From a bacterium (GTDB lineage Bacteria; SZUA-79; Acidulodesulfobacterales; Acidulodesulfobacteraceae), in NCBI GenBank assembly GCA_021781285.1, contig JAJXXD010000172.1:1-7813 (forward strand): a DNA stretch of 7,813 bases, in the 5' to 3' direction. Position numbers and translations under genes: made by a program. This document shows, piece by piece, positions 1 through 6,651 of this stretch (positions within the stretch are counted from its first letter, which is position 1; each line of letters starts with the position of its first letter). The notes below the pieces were generated by a model. It ran no database searches, was not told where the DNA came from, and worked only from the letters and a program-made list of their open reading frames with translations.

Positions 1-1
1 A

Positions 2-1546
2 TTTGATTCCCTGAACGATTTCAGAAACATAAGAAAAGCCGTAGAAACGGCAAAAAAGAAGAAAAAAACGGTTGAAGCCACTATATGCTATACGACGAGT
101 CCCGTCCATACGAACGAGCTTTTTACCCAAATGGCAGTTGAACTTGAGAATATGGGGGCGGATACTATATGCATAAAAGACATGGCAGGGCTCCTTTCTC
201 CCACTAATGCTTATAATCTTGTATCTATGATTAGAAAAAAAATAAGCCTTCCTATTCATTTACATTCACATTCTACCAGCGGTTTTGCTTCCATGTCTTT
301 ATTGAAAGCGGTGGAAGCGGGGGCGGATATTATAGATACGGCAATTTCGTCTATGTCTTGCGGGACATCGCATCCTCCCACCGAGTCGATGGTTTTTACA
401 TTATCGGAGATGGGTTACGATATCGACCTCGACCTCGAAAAACTTAAAGAGGTTGCGGATTATTTCAGAAACGTCAGGAAAAGATACGGCTCTTTAGAAA
501 GCGAATATACGAACATAAATGCAGACATTATAGTTACTCAGGTTCCGGGCGGAATGATGTCCAATCTTGCGAACCAGCTTAAAGAGCAGAACGCTCTTGA
601 CAAAATGGAAGAGGTGCTTTATGAAGTTCCTCAGGTAAGGGAAGATTTCGGCTTCCCCCCCTTGGTAACCCCGACTTCTCAGATTGTAGGAACGCAGGCC
701 GCTCTTAACGTAATAACCGGCGAAAAATATAAAGTGGTAACAAGCGAAACAAAAAATTACCTTAAAGGCTATTACGGCAAGCCGCCCGCCGAAATTAATC
801 CCGAGATACAGAAACGGGTGCTTGGGAACGAAGAAATCGTTACCGTCAGGCCTGCCGATTTAATAGAGGCCGAACTATCTAAAAAATATAAAGATATTAA
901 AGAATTCGATATAAACGACGAGGACCTGCTTTCGTATGTTTTATTTCCCAATATCGCTTTAGAATTTTTTAAAGACAGAAAAGCCGGCAATCTGCCGGAT
1001 TATTCAAAACCTACCGATAAAGAATCGGTTATAAGTCCGGCGCAGGAACAGAGTGCCTTGCAAGAATCGACTCCTGCCGCTTTGGAAAAGGACGGCGGAC
1101 TTGCTCCGAGCGAGTTTATCGTTACGGTTCACGGCGAAAGCTATAAGATAAAAATTGCGGGCGTAGGACACAAGTCGGATCAAAAAAGACCTTTTTTCTT
1201 GAATATAGACGGCGCATTGGAAGAAGTGGTCATAGAATCGCTTACCGAAATCGTCCCGAGCGCCGGCGGAGAAATAGTAGGCGAAAGCATAGCAAGGTCA
1301 AAAAGGCCTTCTCCGAAAAGGGACGGCGATGTTTATGCCCCTATGCCGGGAAGGATTACAAAAGTTATAGTTAAAGAAGGCAGTCCGGTAAAAGCGGGCG
1401 ATACCGTTTTAATAGTAGAAGCGATGAAAATGGAAAACGAGATACATACCCCTATCGACGGCGTGGTTAAAGAAATTTACATAAAAGAAGGGGACAGCGT
1501 AAATCCCGACGAAACCTTAATTTACGTCGAGGCTTGTAATACTTAA
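2..1546 (+). CDS. pycB/oadA: Pyruvate carboxylase subunit B / oxaloacetate decarboxylase alpha subunit, 5' end missing
   Basis: The reading frame is open from base 2, well before the first in-frame ATG at 131, so the gene is cut by the window edge; 514 residues are visible and I estimate about 100 are missing. The protein moves carboxyl groups between carboxybiotin and pyruvate/oxaloacetate. The carboxyltransferase part shows ICYTTSPVHT, then CIKDMAGLL with Lys59 as the likely carbamylated metal ligand, then LHSHSTSG whose two histidines (88 and 90, visible numbering) are the family's metal ligands, and VPGGMMSNLANQL. A flexible Ser/Pro/Glu linker (about 333-370) precedes a biotinyl domain (about 442-511) with EAMKMENE; Lys476, 38 residues from the end, is the biotin attachment site. 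No oadB or oadG membrane partner follows, which favours the two-subunit pyruvate carboxylase reading. An accC-like biotin carboxylase outside the window would settle it. Assignment to the family is firm; the direction of the reaction is inferred. Confidence 0.93.
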   Translation, partial: FDSLNDFRNIRKAVETAKKKKKTVEATICYTTSPVHTNELFTQMAVELENMGADTICIKDMAGLLSPTNAYNLVSMIRKKISLPIHLHSHSTSGFASMSLLKAVEAGADIIDTAISSMSCGTSHPPTESMVFTLSEMGYDIDLDLEKLKEVADYFRNVRKRYGSLESEYTNINADIIVTQVPGGMMSNLANQLKEQNALDKMEEVLYEVPQVREDFGFPPLVTPTSQIVGTQAALNVITGEKYKVVTSETKNYLKGYYGKPPAEINPEIQKRVLGNEEIVTVRPADLIEAELSKKYKDIKEFDINDEDLLSYVLFPNIALEFFKDRKAGNLPDYSKPTDKESVISPAQEQSALQESTPAALEKDGGLAPSEFIVTVHGESYKIKIAGVGHKSDQKRPFFLNIDGALEEVVIESLTEIVPSAGGEIVGESIARSKRPSPKRDGDVYAPMPGRITKVIVKEGSPVKAGDTVLIVEAMKMENEIHTPIDGVVKEIYIKEGDSVNPDETLIYVEACNT

Positions 1547-1560
1547 TATTGTGGTATAAT
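1534..1560 (+). promoter_or_regulatory. Possible extended -10 promoter for the MEMO gene
   Basis: A perfect TATAAT at 1555-1560 is preceded by TGG (1552-1554), making an extended -10 element. A weak -35 candidate, TTGTAA at 1534-1539, lies 15 bases upstream, which is short spacing. The predicted start of transcription is near 1567, which would leave a leader of only about 14 bases before the TTG start at 1581. The region overlaps the end of the upstream coding sequence and the genome is AT-leaning, so a chance match is quite possible. Confidence 0.35.
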
Positions 1561-1565
1561 TAAGT

Positions 1566-1575
1566 AAGAAGGTGA
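1566..1575 (+). promoter_or_regulatory. Strong Shine-Dalgarno that decides the MEMO gene start
   Basis: AAGAAGGTGA matches the anti-Shine-Dalgarno complement AAGGAGGTGA at 9 of 10 positions. It covers the GTG at 1572, so that GTG cannot be served by it. The in-frame TTG at 1581 lies 5 bases beyond its end, a normal spacing. This is the best ribosome binding site in the window. Confidence 0.7.
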
Positions 1576-1580
1576 GTAAA

Positions 1581-2396
1581 TTGATTAGAAAACCTGCCGC
1601 AATAGGTTATTTTTATCCGGAAGGAATAGATAATATAAAGAATTTAATCGATTCCTTCGATGTTGTTCCTCCGAAAGAAAAAATAAATGCTTTCGGTATT
1701 ATATCGCCGCATGCCGGTTATGTATATTCCGGAAAGACGGCGTATGCCGGATTTTCAAGCATTAAAATAAAAAATAACATTATTATCATAGGTCCGAACC
1801 ATACAGGTATGGGAGCCGGTTATTCCGTTATGAATAACGGTAAATACGATTTTAAAGATTTTTCCGTTTCTATTAACGCCGAGCTTGCCGACGCTATAAT
1901 AAAAGACGCCGGCAGTCCGTTTATTTCCGATGAACTTGCGCATTTAAAAGAACATTCCGTCGAAGTACAGATACCCCTTCTGTATAGTTTTAAAAAAGAT
2001 TTTAAGATTGTTCCCATAGTGGTTTCTTTTATAAGGTATAACGACGTATTAAATGCTTCTAAGGCGATATTTAATGCTTTAAGGAAATTGAATCTGCTTG
2101 ACGACGTTTTAATAGTAGCAAGTTCCGATATGACCCATTATGAACCGGCGGAATCCGCCCGATTAAAAGACGATATTGCCATTAAAGAAATTTTGGATTT
2201 GAATCCGCGCGGCCTATACGAAAAAGTCGGAGAAAACGATATTACTATGTGCGGCTTTATTCCGGCGTCTATAATGCTTAATGTCGCTAAAATGGCGGGC
2301 CGCACAAAATCGAAATTGATAGGCTATACAAATTCTGGAGAGGCATCCGGCGATTATTCGAGCGTGGTCGGATATTCCTCCATCGTTATATATTAA
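1581..2396 (+). CDS. MEMO1-family protein (AmmeMemoRadiSam system protein B)
   Basis: This is a MEMO-like protein of the fold related to class III extradiol dioxygenases; its bacterial function is unknown. With the TTG start it has 271 residues and begins MIRKPAAIGYFYP, the usual beginning of the family (MIR.PAVAG.FYP). The GTG at 1572 would add three residues but lies inside the Shine-Dalgarno sequence. Conserved blocks are SPHAGYVYSG (His44), GPNHTG (His74), EHSVEVQIPLL, SSDMTHYEP and MCGFIPAS (Cys224). His44, His74 and Cys224 correspond to the metal ligands His49, His81 and Cys244 of human MEMO1, so a metal site looks intact. Length is normal for the family. The companions often found with it, an AMMECR1-domain protein and a radical SAM protein, are absent from the window. 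It is followed by gltX after only 6 bases, so the two are probably co-transcribed. Family is certain, role is not. Confidence 0.9.
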   Translation: MIRKPAAIGYFYPEGIDNIKNLIDSFDVVPPKEKINAFGIISPHAGYVYSGKTAYAGFSSIKIKNNIIIIGPNHTGMGAGYSVMNNGKYDFKDFSVSINAELADAIIKDAGSPFISDELAHLKEHSVEVQIPLLYSFKKDFKIVPIVVSFIRYNDVLNASKAIFNALRKLNLLDDVLIVASSDMTHYEPAESARLKDDIAIKEILDLNPRGLYEKVGENDITMCGFIPASIMLNVAKMAGRTKSKLIGYTNSGEASGDYSSVVGYSSIVIY

Positions 2397-2402
2397 AAAA
2401 TA

Positions 2403-3902
2403 ATGAATAATATAAAAACAAGATTTGCTCCGAGTCCTACCGGTTTTCTGCATATAGGAGGAGCAAGAACGGCTCTTTTTAGCTATGTTTACGCCAAACA
2501 TAACGGCGGAAAATTTGTATTAAGGATTGAAGATACCGACTTTGAACGCTCAGAAAAAAGATTCGAAGAAGATATAATGGAAAGCCTGAAATGGCTTTCC
2601 ATTATTCCGGACGAAGAAGTAATATTCCAATCCGACCGCCTCGAAATTTACAGGTCTTATATAGATAAGCTCCTAAAAGAAGATAAAGCATACTACTGTT
2701 TTTGTTCTAAAGAACTTCTGGAAGAAGACAGGAATAAGCTTATCGCCGAAAATAGAAAGCCTATGTACGTCGGGAGATGCCGTGAGTTAAAGCCCGGCGA
2801 AGCCCTTTTAAAAACCCCCCATGTAATCAGATTCAGGGTTGATAGGACTTCCGGCGCCGCTACAGGATTTAAAGATTTGATAAGAAACCAGCATATAAGC
2901 GTCAATAACGATGAAATAGACGATTTCGTGCTCGTCCGCGAGGACGGCATCCCGACCTATAATTTTGCCGTAGTCATAGACGACGCCCTCACCGGAATAA
3001 CGCACATCATAAGAGGAGACGACCATGTCAGCAATACCCCGAAACAGATAATGCTGTATAACGCGTTAGGCTTTGATGCGCCGGAGTTTGCCCATGTTTC
3101 TATGATACTCGGTTCGGATGGAAAAAGGTTATCTAAAAGACACGGGGCGACGTCGGTCAACCAGTACAAAAAAGAAGGATTTTTGCCTGAAGCTCTTGTT
3201 AACTATTTAATAAGGCTCGGCTGGTCGCATGGAAACGATGAGATATTTTCCATGGACGAGATAATAAAATATTTCGATTTAAAAAATATAAGCAAGTCTG
3301 CCGCTATATTCAATACCGAAAAATTGCTTTGGCTGAACTCCCATTATATAAAATCGAAAGACCCGTTTGTTTTAATTAATTTAATAAACGATATAAAAGA
3401 TGATTTTCAACCCCCTCTAAACATCGATATAAAAACCGCCGCTCTTGCGGATTCTCTTAAATCCCGAGCGAAAACGCTTGTCGAATTGAAGCAAAAGCTG
3501 GATTTTTTTGTGAATGAAGATATAGATTACAAAGACGAAATTTTGAGCGAATTTAATTTTGGCGAAAACGACCTCAAATTTTTAAAATCGTTCAGGGAAT
3601 TCATCGCCGGATTAAACGATGAAATTTTTAATTGCGGCAATATAGATTTGACCGATAAAACAGGTAAGGAAAATGCCTTAGAAATATTAAAAAATTCTAT
3701 AGAATCTATAAAAAACGAATTTAACGATTTTTTGTCTAAAAACAACTGTACTATGAAAGAAAAAGCTATGACAATAAGATTAGCTTTTACCGGAGAAAAA
3801 GTAAGTCCGCCCATATACGAGATTATATTTGCGCTGGGAAAAGAAAGATGCATTAAAAGAATCGATAAATTTTACGATAGCATACAAAACATTACTGCTT
3901 AA
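2403..3902 (+). CDS. gltX: Glutamyl-tRNA synthetase
   Basis: This class I aminoacyl-tRNA synthetase attaches glutamate to tRNA in the cytoplasm. The 499-residue length is normal for the bacterial enzyme. The Rossmann catalytic domain starts with RFAPSPTG (7-14) and the HIGH-type signature HIGG (17-20). The second ATP signature, KRLSK, is at 241-245. IRGDDHVSNTPKQIMLY lies between them. The helical anticodon-binding domain follows and contains SPPIYEIIFALGKE near the C terminus. The zinc site known from E. coli (Cys98, Cys100, Cys125, His127) is partly kept: Cys99, Cys101 and Cys126 are present, but Glu128 stands in place of the histidine. The ATG gives the typical short N terminus before RFAPSPTG, although no Shine-Dalgarno is visible. 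Whether it also charges tRNA(Gln), as in lineages with GatCAB, cannot be read from this window. Confidence 0.97.
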   Translation: MNNIKTRFAPSPTGFLHIGGARTALFSYVYAKHNGGKFVLRIEDTDFERSEKRFEEDIMESLKWLSIIPDEEVIFQSDRLEIYRSYIDKLLKEDKAYYCFCSKELLEEDRNKLIAENRKPMYVGRCRELKPGEALLKTPHVIRFRVDRTSGAATGFKDLIRNQHISVNNDEIDDFVLVREDGIPTYNFAVVIDDALTGITHIIRGDDHVSNTPKQIMLYNALGFDAPEFAHVSMILGSDGKRLSKRHGATSVNQYKKEGFLPEALVNYLIRLGWSHGNDEIFSMDEIIKYFDLKNISKSAAIFNTEKLLWLNSHYIKSKDPFVLINLINDIKDDFQPPLNIDIKTAALADSLKSRAKTLVELKQKLDFFVNEDIDYKDEILSEFNFGENDLKFLKSFREFIAGLNDEIFNCGNIDLTDKTGKENALEILKNSIESIKNEFNDFLSKNNCTMKEKAMTIRLAFTGEKVSPPIYEIIFALGKERCIKRIDKFYDSIQNITA

Positions 3903-3917
3903 AAATCCTTAATTATT

Positions 3918-4481
3918 ATGCCGTTAAAAATATGCGGAATAGACGAAGCGGGCAGAGGCTGTCTTGCAGGTCCGGTGGTATCGGCGGCTATAATAATAGA
4001 CAAAAGCAAAATTCCTTCAGGCATTAGGGATTCCAAACAGTTAACGGAGGCAAAGAGAAACGAGTATTATAAGATGCTTATATCCGATGCCGCTTATTAT
4101 TCTATCGGCACTGCATCTCATACGGAAATCGACGAAATCAATATTTTAAAAGCGGCTATGCTGTCTATGCAAAGGGCGTTCGACGGCTTATCCGTAAAAC
4201 CGGACGTAGTAATTATAGACGGTCCGTTCGCCCCTGATGGTTTAACCGATATTGCCGGATTGAAAGTTATTCCGGTTATCAAGGGAGACGACAGAGTTAA
4301 GTTGGTCGCCTGCGCTTCCGTAATAGCCAAAGTTTTCAGAGACGGGTTGATGGTTTTGCTGGACGAAAAATATCCACATTACGGTTTTAAGCGGCACAAG
4401 GGCTATGCAACGGCGGAACACAAAAATAACCTCATAAAATATGGATCTAGTGAGGTTCACAGAAAAACCTTTAAGTTTTAA
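3918..4481 (+). CDS. rnhB: Ribonuclease HII
   Basis: This enzyme cuts the RNA strand of RNA-DNA hybrids and nicks at single ribonucleotides left in DNA. The 187-residue protein is essentially one catalytic domain. GIDEAGRGCLAGPV at the start carries catalytic Asp9 and Glu10 and the GRG substrate loop. DSKQLTEAKR follows at 38-47. VIIDG provides the third acid, Asp101. ACASVIAKVFRD provides the fourth, Asp142. KRHKGYAT and the terminal HRKTF are typical of the family. All four acids of the DEDD set are present, so it should be active. The gap to gltX is 15 bases, and no Shine-Dalgarno precedes the ATG, which is nevertheless the only start that keeps the first motif. The neighbouring yraN gene is a common partner of rnhB across bacteria. 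Confidence 0.96.
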   Translation: MPLKICGIDEAGRGCLAGPVVSAAIIIDKSKIPSGIRDSKQLTEAKRNEYYKMLISDAAYYSIGTASHTEIDEINILKAAMLSMQRAFDGLSVKPDVVIIDGPFAPDGLTDIAGLKVIPVIKGDDRVKLVACASVIAKVFRDGLMVLLDEKYPHYGFKRHKGYATAEHKNNLIKYGSSEVHRKTFKF

Positions 4482-4509
4482 CGATATATAATGTACAATA
4501 AAAATTGAT

Positions 4510-4902
4510 ATGAATAATAAAATAACTGGCGGCAAATCATTGAACAAGACCAAAGGAGACAGAGGGGAAAAAATAGCCGCCGAATTTTTGCAAAAAATAG
4601 GATATAAAATTATAAAAACAAAATTCAGGAAGGGGCGCAATGAAATAGATATTATTGCGAAAAGCGAAAGCGGAGTTTTAAATTTTATAGAAGTTAAAAC
4701 AAGGTTTGAAAGCAAGTTTGGAAAGCCTTATGAAGCGGTGGATAAAAATAAGTTAAAAAAAATAATAGAAGTATCAAATTTTTTTTTGATGAATTCCAAT
4801 ATAGACAGAGAAAAAAGTTTTATAAATTACGGAATTGTTTCGATTGAATATATAGAGCACAGTTCTATTAAATTAATTTTTTTTGAAAATATTCTTGATT
4901 AA
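4510..4902 (+). CDS. yraN: YraN / UPF0102 family protein, predicted nuclease fold
   Basis: This small cytoplasmic protein of the UPF0102 family has an endonuclease-like fold of the PD-(D/E)XK type; its role is not established. Of its 130 residues, KGDRGEKIAAEFLQKIGYKI opens the domain. The predicted catalytic set is Glu20, Asp47 (in NEIDII) and Glu61/Lys63 (in IEVKTR), and all are present. FGKPYEAVDKNKLKKI is also typical. The start is uncertain. ATG at 4510 has no Shine-Dalgarno and adds a tail of about ten residues; an in-frame TTG at 4540, preceded by GGCGG, would begin MNKTKGDRGE and fits the family's usual length better. The gene is noticeably more AT-rich than its neighbours and contains an A8 run (4755-4762) and a T9 run (4779-4787). 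It lies 28 bases after rnhB, a frequent pairing. Confidence 0.9.
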   Translation: MNNKITGGKSLNKTKGDRGEKIAAEFLQKIGYKIIKTKFRKGRNEIDIIAKSESGVLNFIEVKTRFESKFGKPYEAVDKNKLKKIIEVSNFFLMNSNIDREKSFINYGIVSIEYIEHSSIKLIFFENILD

Positions 4903-4917
4903 AATAAATAAACCAAG

Positions 4918-5802
4918 ATGAAAAAAAATAATTCGATAAAAATATGTCTTGCCCAGACAAATCCAAAGGTCGGGGATTTAAAGAAAAATATCGAAAATCA
5001 CATTGAAATTATTTCCGGGGCGAAGGATAAAGGGGCGAATCTTGTAGTTTTCCCCGAGCTTTCTTTAACGGGATATTTTTTAAAAGACAGCGTTTACGAT
5101 TTAGGGATAAATATCAATACCGATGAAGCAGCAATTTTAGAACCTATTTATAAGGCGGCCAAAGATTTGGATATTTCGGTTATTGCAGGTTTTGTCGAAA
5201 AAGATGCGGATTTTAATTTCTATAACTCTTCCTGCTGTATCTCTAAAGGCAAGCTGATTAACGTGCATAGAAAAGTTTATTTGCCGACATACGGAATGTT
5301 TGAAGAATTGAGATATTTTAAGCCGGGAGATGGATTCGGCGTTTTTGATATGGACGGGGTTAAAGTTTCCGTTTTAACCTGCGAAGACGCTTGGCATCTT
5401 TCTTCATCTTATATTGCCGTAAATAAAGGGGCGCATATAATTATAGTTAATTCGGCATCTCCGGCAAGAGGTATTACCGCCGGACTTAATAAATTTAATT
5501 CTATGAATATGTGGGAGGAACTGCTTTCCGTTATAGCTTTTTATTACAAAAGCTATGTAATATACGTTAACAGGGTAGGTTTTGAAGACGGAATAGGATT
5601 TTCCGGGGGTTCGTGTATATTAAATCCTTTAGGAGAGGTGGAAAAAAAGTTGGATTACTTAGAAGAAGAGGTAGTTTCAGCCGATATAAATTTAGACCTT
5701 CTGAATAACGAAAGATTTAAAACACCTCTCATAAGAGACGAGAATTTAAATCTGACGCTTAAAGAGATTGAAGGCATTATAAATAAGGGAACAAAAAAAT
5801 GA
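4918..5802 (+). CDS. Nitrilase-family glutaminase subunit of NAD+ synthetase
   Basis: This is a carbon-nitrogen hydrolase of 294 residues. It matches the N-terminal glutaminase domain of glutamine-dependent NAD+ synthetase, which frees ammonia from glutamine for the synthetase. The catalytic triad is visible: Glu47 in VVFPELSLTGY, Lys119 in VHRKVYLPTYG, and Cys155 in LTCEDAWH. The CED.W context around the cysteine and the YVNRVGFEDGIGFSGGS block are more like NAD synthetase glutaminase domains than free amidases. The start is supported by the immediate SIKICLAQTNPKVGDL, typical of the family's first strand; only a weak upstream signal is seen. The stop overlaps the start of the next gene in ATGA, so the two are translationally coupled. 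In most bacteria these halves are one polypeptide. A free omega-amidase-type role is less likely given the neighbour. Confidence 0.88.
   Translation: MKKNNSIKICLAQTNPKVGDLKKNIENHIEIISGAKDKGANLVVFPELSLTGYFLKDSVYDLGININTDEAAILEPIYKAAKDLDISVIAGFVEKDADFNFYNSSCCISKGKLINVHRKVYLPTYGMFEELRYFKPGDGFGVFDMDGVKVSVLTCEDAWHLSSSYIAVNKGAHIIIVNSASPARGITAGLNKFNSMNMWEELLSVIAFYYKSYVIYVNRVGFEDGIGFSGGSCILNPLGEVEKKLDYLEEEVVSADINLDLLNNERFKTPLIRDENLNLTLKEIEGIINKGTKK
5793..5799 (+). other. In-register slippery heptamer A AAA AAA at the nadE junction
   Basis: In the frame of the glutaminase gene the end reads ACA AAA AAA TGA, so bases 5793-5799 form the heptamer A AAA AAA in the register required for a -1 slip, directly before the stop. 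After such a slip the next codon is the ATG of nadE at 5799, giving a fused product of 576 residues. Slippage on such runs is known for ribosomes and RNA polymerase. No test of function is possible from sequence alone, and A runs are common here. Confidence 0.35.
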
Positions 5803-6647
5803 AAAAAGAACTTCCTAAAATAGATGAATATAATTTCCCCCTTATCTATAAACACCTTTCTAATTTTATTAAGATAGAGGTTTCAAAAGCACGGGTAAAT
5901 AGCGTAGTTTTGGGATTGTCTGGGGGTATAGATTCAGCCGTAGCGTGCTATTTAGCCTCAAATGCCCTTGGAAAAGAAAACGTAGCTGCGTTGATTATGC
6001 CTTATGAAAGCAGTTCCGGGTCAAGTATGGACGATGCCTTAAAAGTCGTCAAGACGCTCGGTATTTCTCATTATGTTATAGATATAACGAAACAGATAAA
6101 CGAATATTTTACGAAAGAAAAAGCCGTTGCGGCTCCGGACGATATCAGGGTTAGAAAAGGCAATAAAATGGCAAGAGAAAGAATGTCTATCTTATACGAT
6201 TATTCATATAAATTAAATTCTTTGGTTCTGGGAACAAGCAATAAATCCGAACTTCTTTTAGGTTACGGAACGCTTTACGGAGATATGGCATCCGCGTTAA
6301 ATCCTATAGGCGATATTTATAAAACGCAGATATATCAACTCGCGGAGCATCTCGATATTCCAAAAAGTATAATAACCAAAGCTCCTTCGGCTGATTTATG
6401 GGAAGGGCAGTCCGATGAAGGCGAACTCGGTTTTACTTATGAAACGGCAGACGGTATAATGTATCTTTTAATAGATAAAATGTACAAACCGGAGGTCGTA
6501 GTTTCTTTAGGGTATGACGAGAATCTTGTTAATAAAATATACGACAAAATAAAAAAATCCCAGTATAAAAGACGAATGCCTTTGATAGCCAAGGTCTCGG
6601 AGCGGACGATAAATATAGATTTTAGATATTTAAGGGACTGGGCGTAA
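5799..6647 (+). CDS. nadE: NAD+ synthetase (synthetase domain)
   Basis: This enzyme converts nicotinic acid adenine dinucleotide to NAD+ using ATP and ammonia, the last step of NAD synthesis. The 282-residue N-type ATP pyrophosphatase domain shows the P-loop LGLSGGIDSAV (38-48), ARERMSILYDY (125-135), GTSNKSELLLGYGTLYGD (145-162), NPIGDIYKTQIY and KAPSADLWEGQSDEGELG (194-211). The length equals a stand-alone synthetase, but the overlapping upstream gene supplies a glutaminase, so I infer a two-subunit glutamine-dependent enzyme. AAGGGA at 5785-5790 is a plausible ribosome binding site 8 bases before the ATG. The ATG begins on the last A of a seven-A run, and this frame is -1 relative to the upstream gene. 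rsmI follows after 4 bases. Confidence 0.96.
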   Translation: MKKELPKIDEYNFPLIYKHLSNFIKIEVSKARVNSVVLGLSGGIDSAVACYLASNALGKENVAALIMPYESSSGSSMDDALKVVKTLGISHYVIDITKQINEYFTKEKAVAAPDDIRVRKGNKMARERMSILYDYSYKLNSLVLGTSNKSELLLGYGTLYGDMASALNPIGDIYKTQIYQLAEHLDIPKSIITKAPSADLWEGQSDEGELGFTYETADGIMYLLIDKMYKPEVVVSLGYDENLVNKIYDKIKKSQYKRRMPLIAKVSERTINIDFRYLRDWA

Positions 6648-6651
6648 TCAG

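Noticed and set aside
4450..4460. Inverted repeat GTGAGGTTCAC
   Set aside because: It is a 4-base arm repeat inside the conserved SEVHRKTF end of rnhB, which explains the sequence.
4487..4492. TATAAT between rnhB and yraN as a promoter
   Set aside because: There is no -35-like hexamer at 15-19 bases upstream and no TG extension; in AT-rich intergenic DNA a chance match is likely.
4242..4715. 157-residue minus-strand ORF with hydrophobic stretches
   Set aside because: It lies antisense across the well-supported rnhB and yraN genes. The hydrophobic look comes from the complement of Lys/Glu-rich AT-rich codons, and no family motif is seen.
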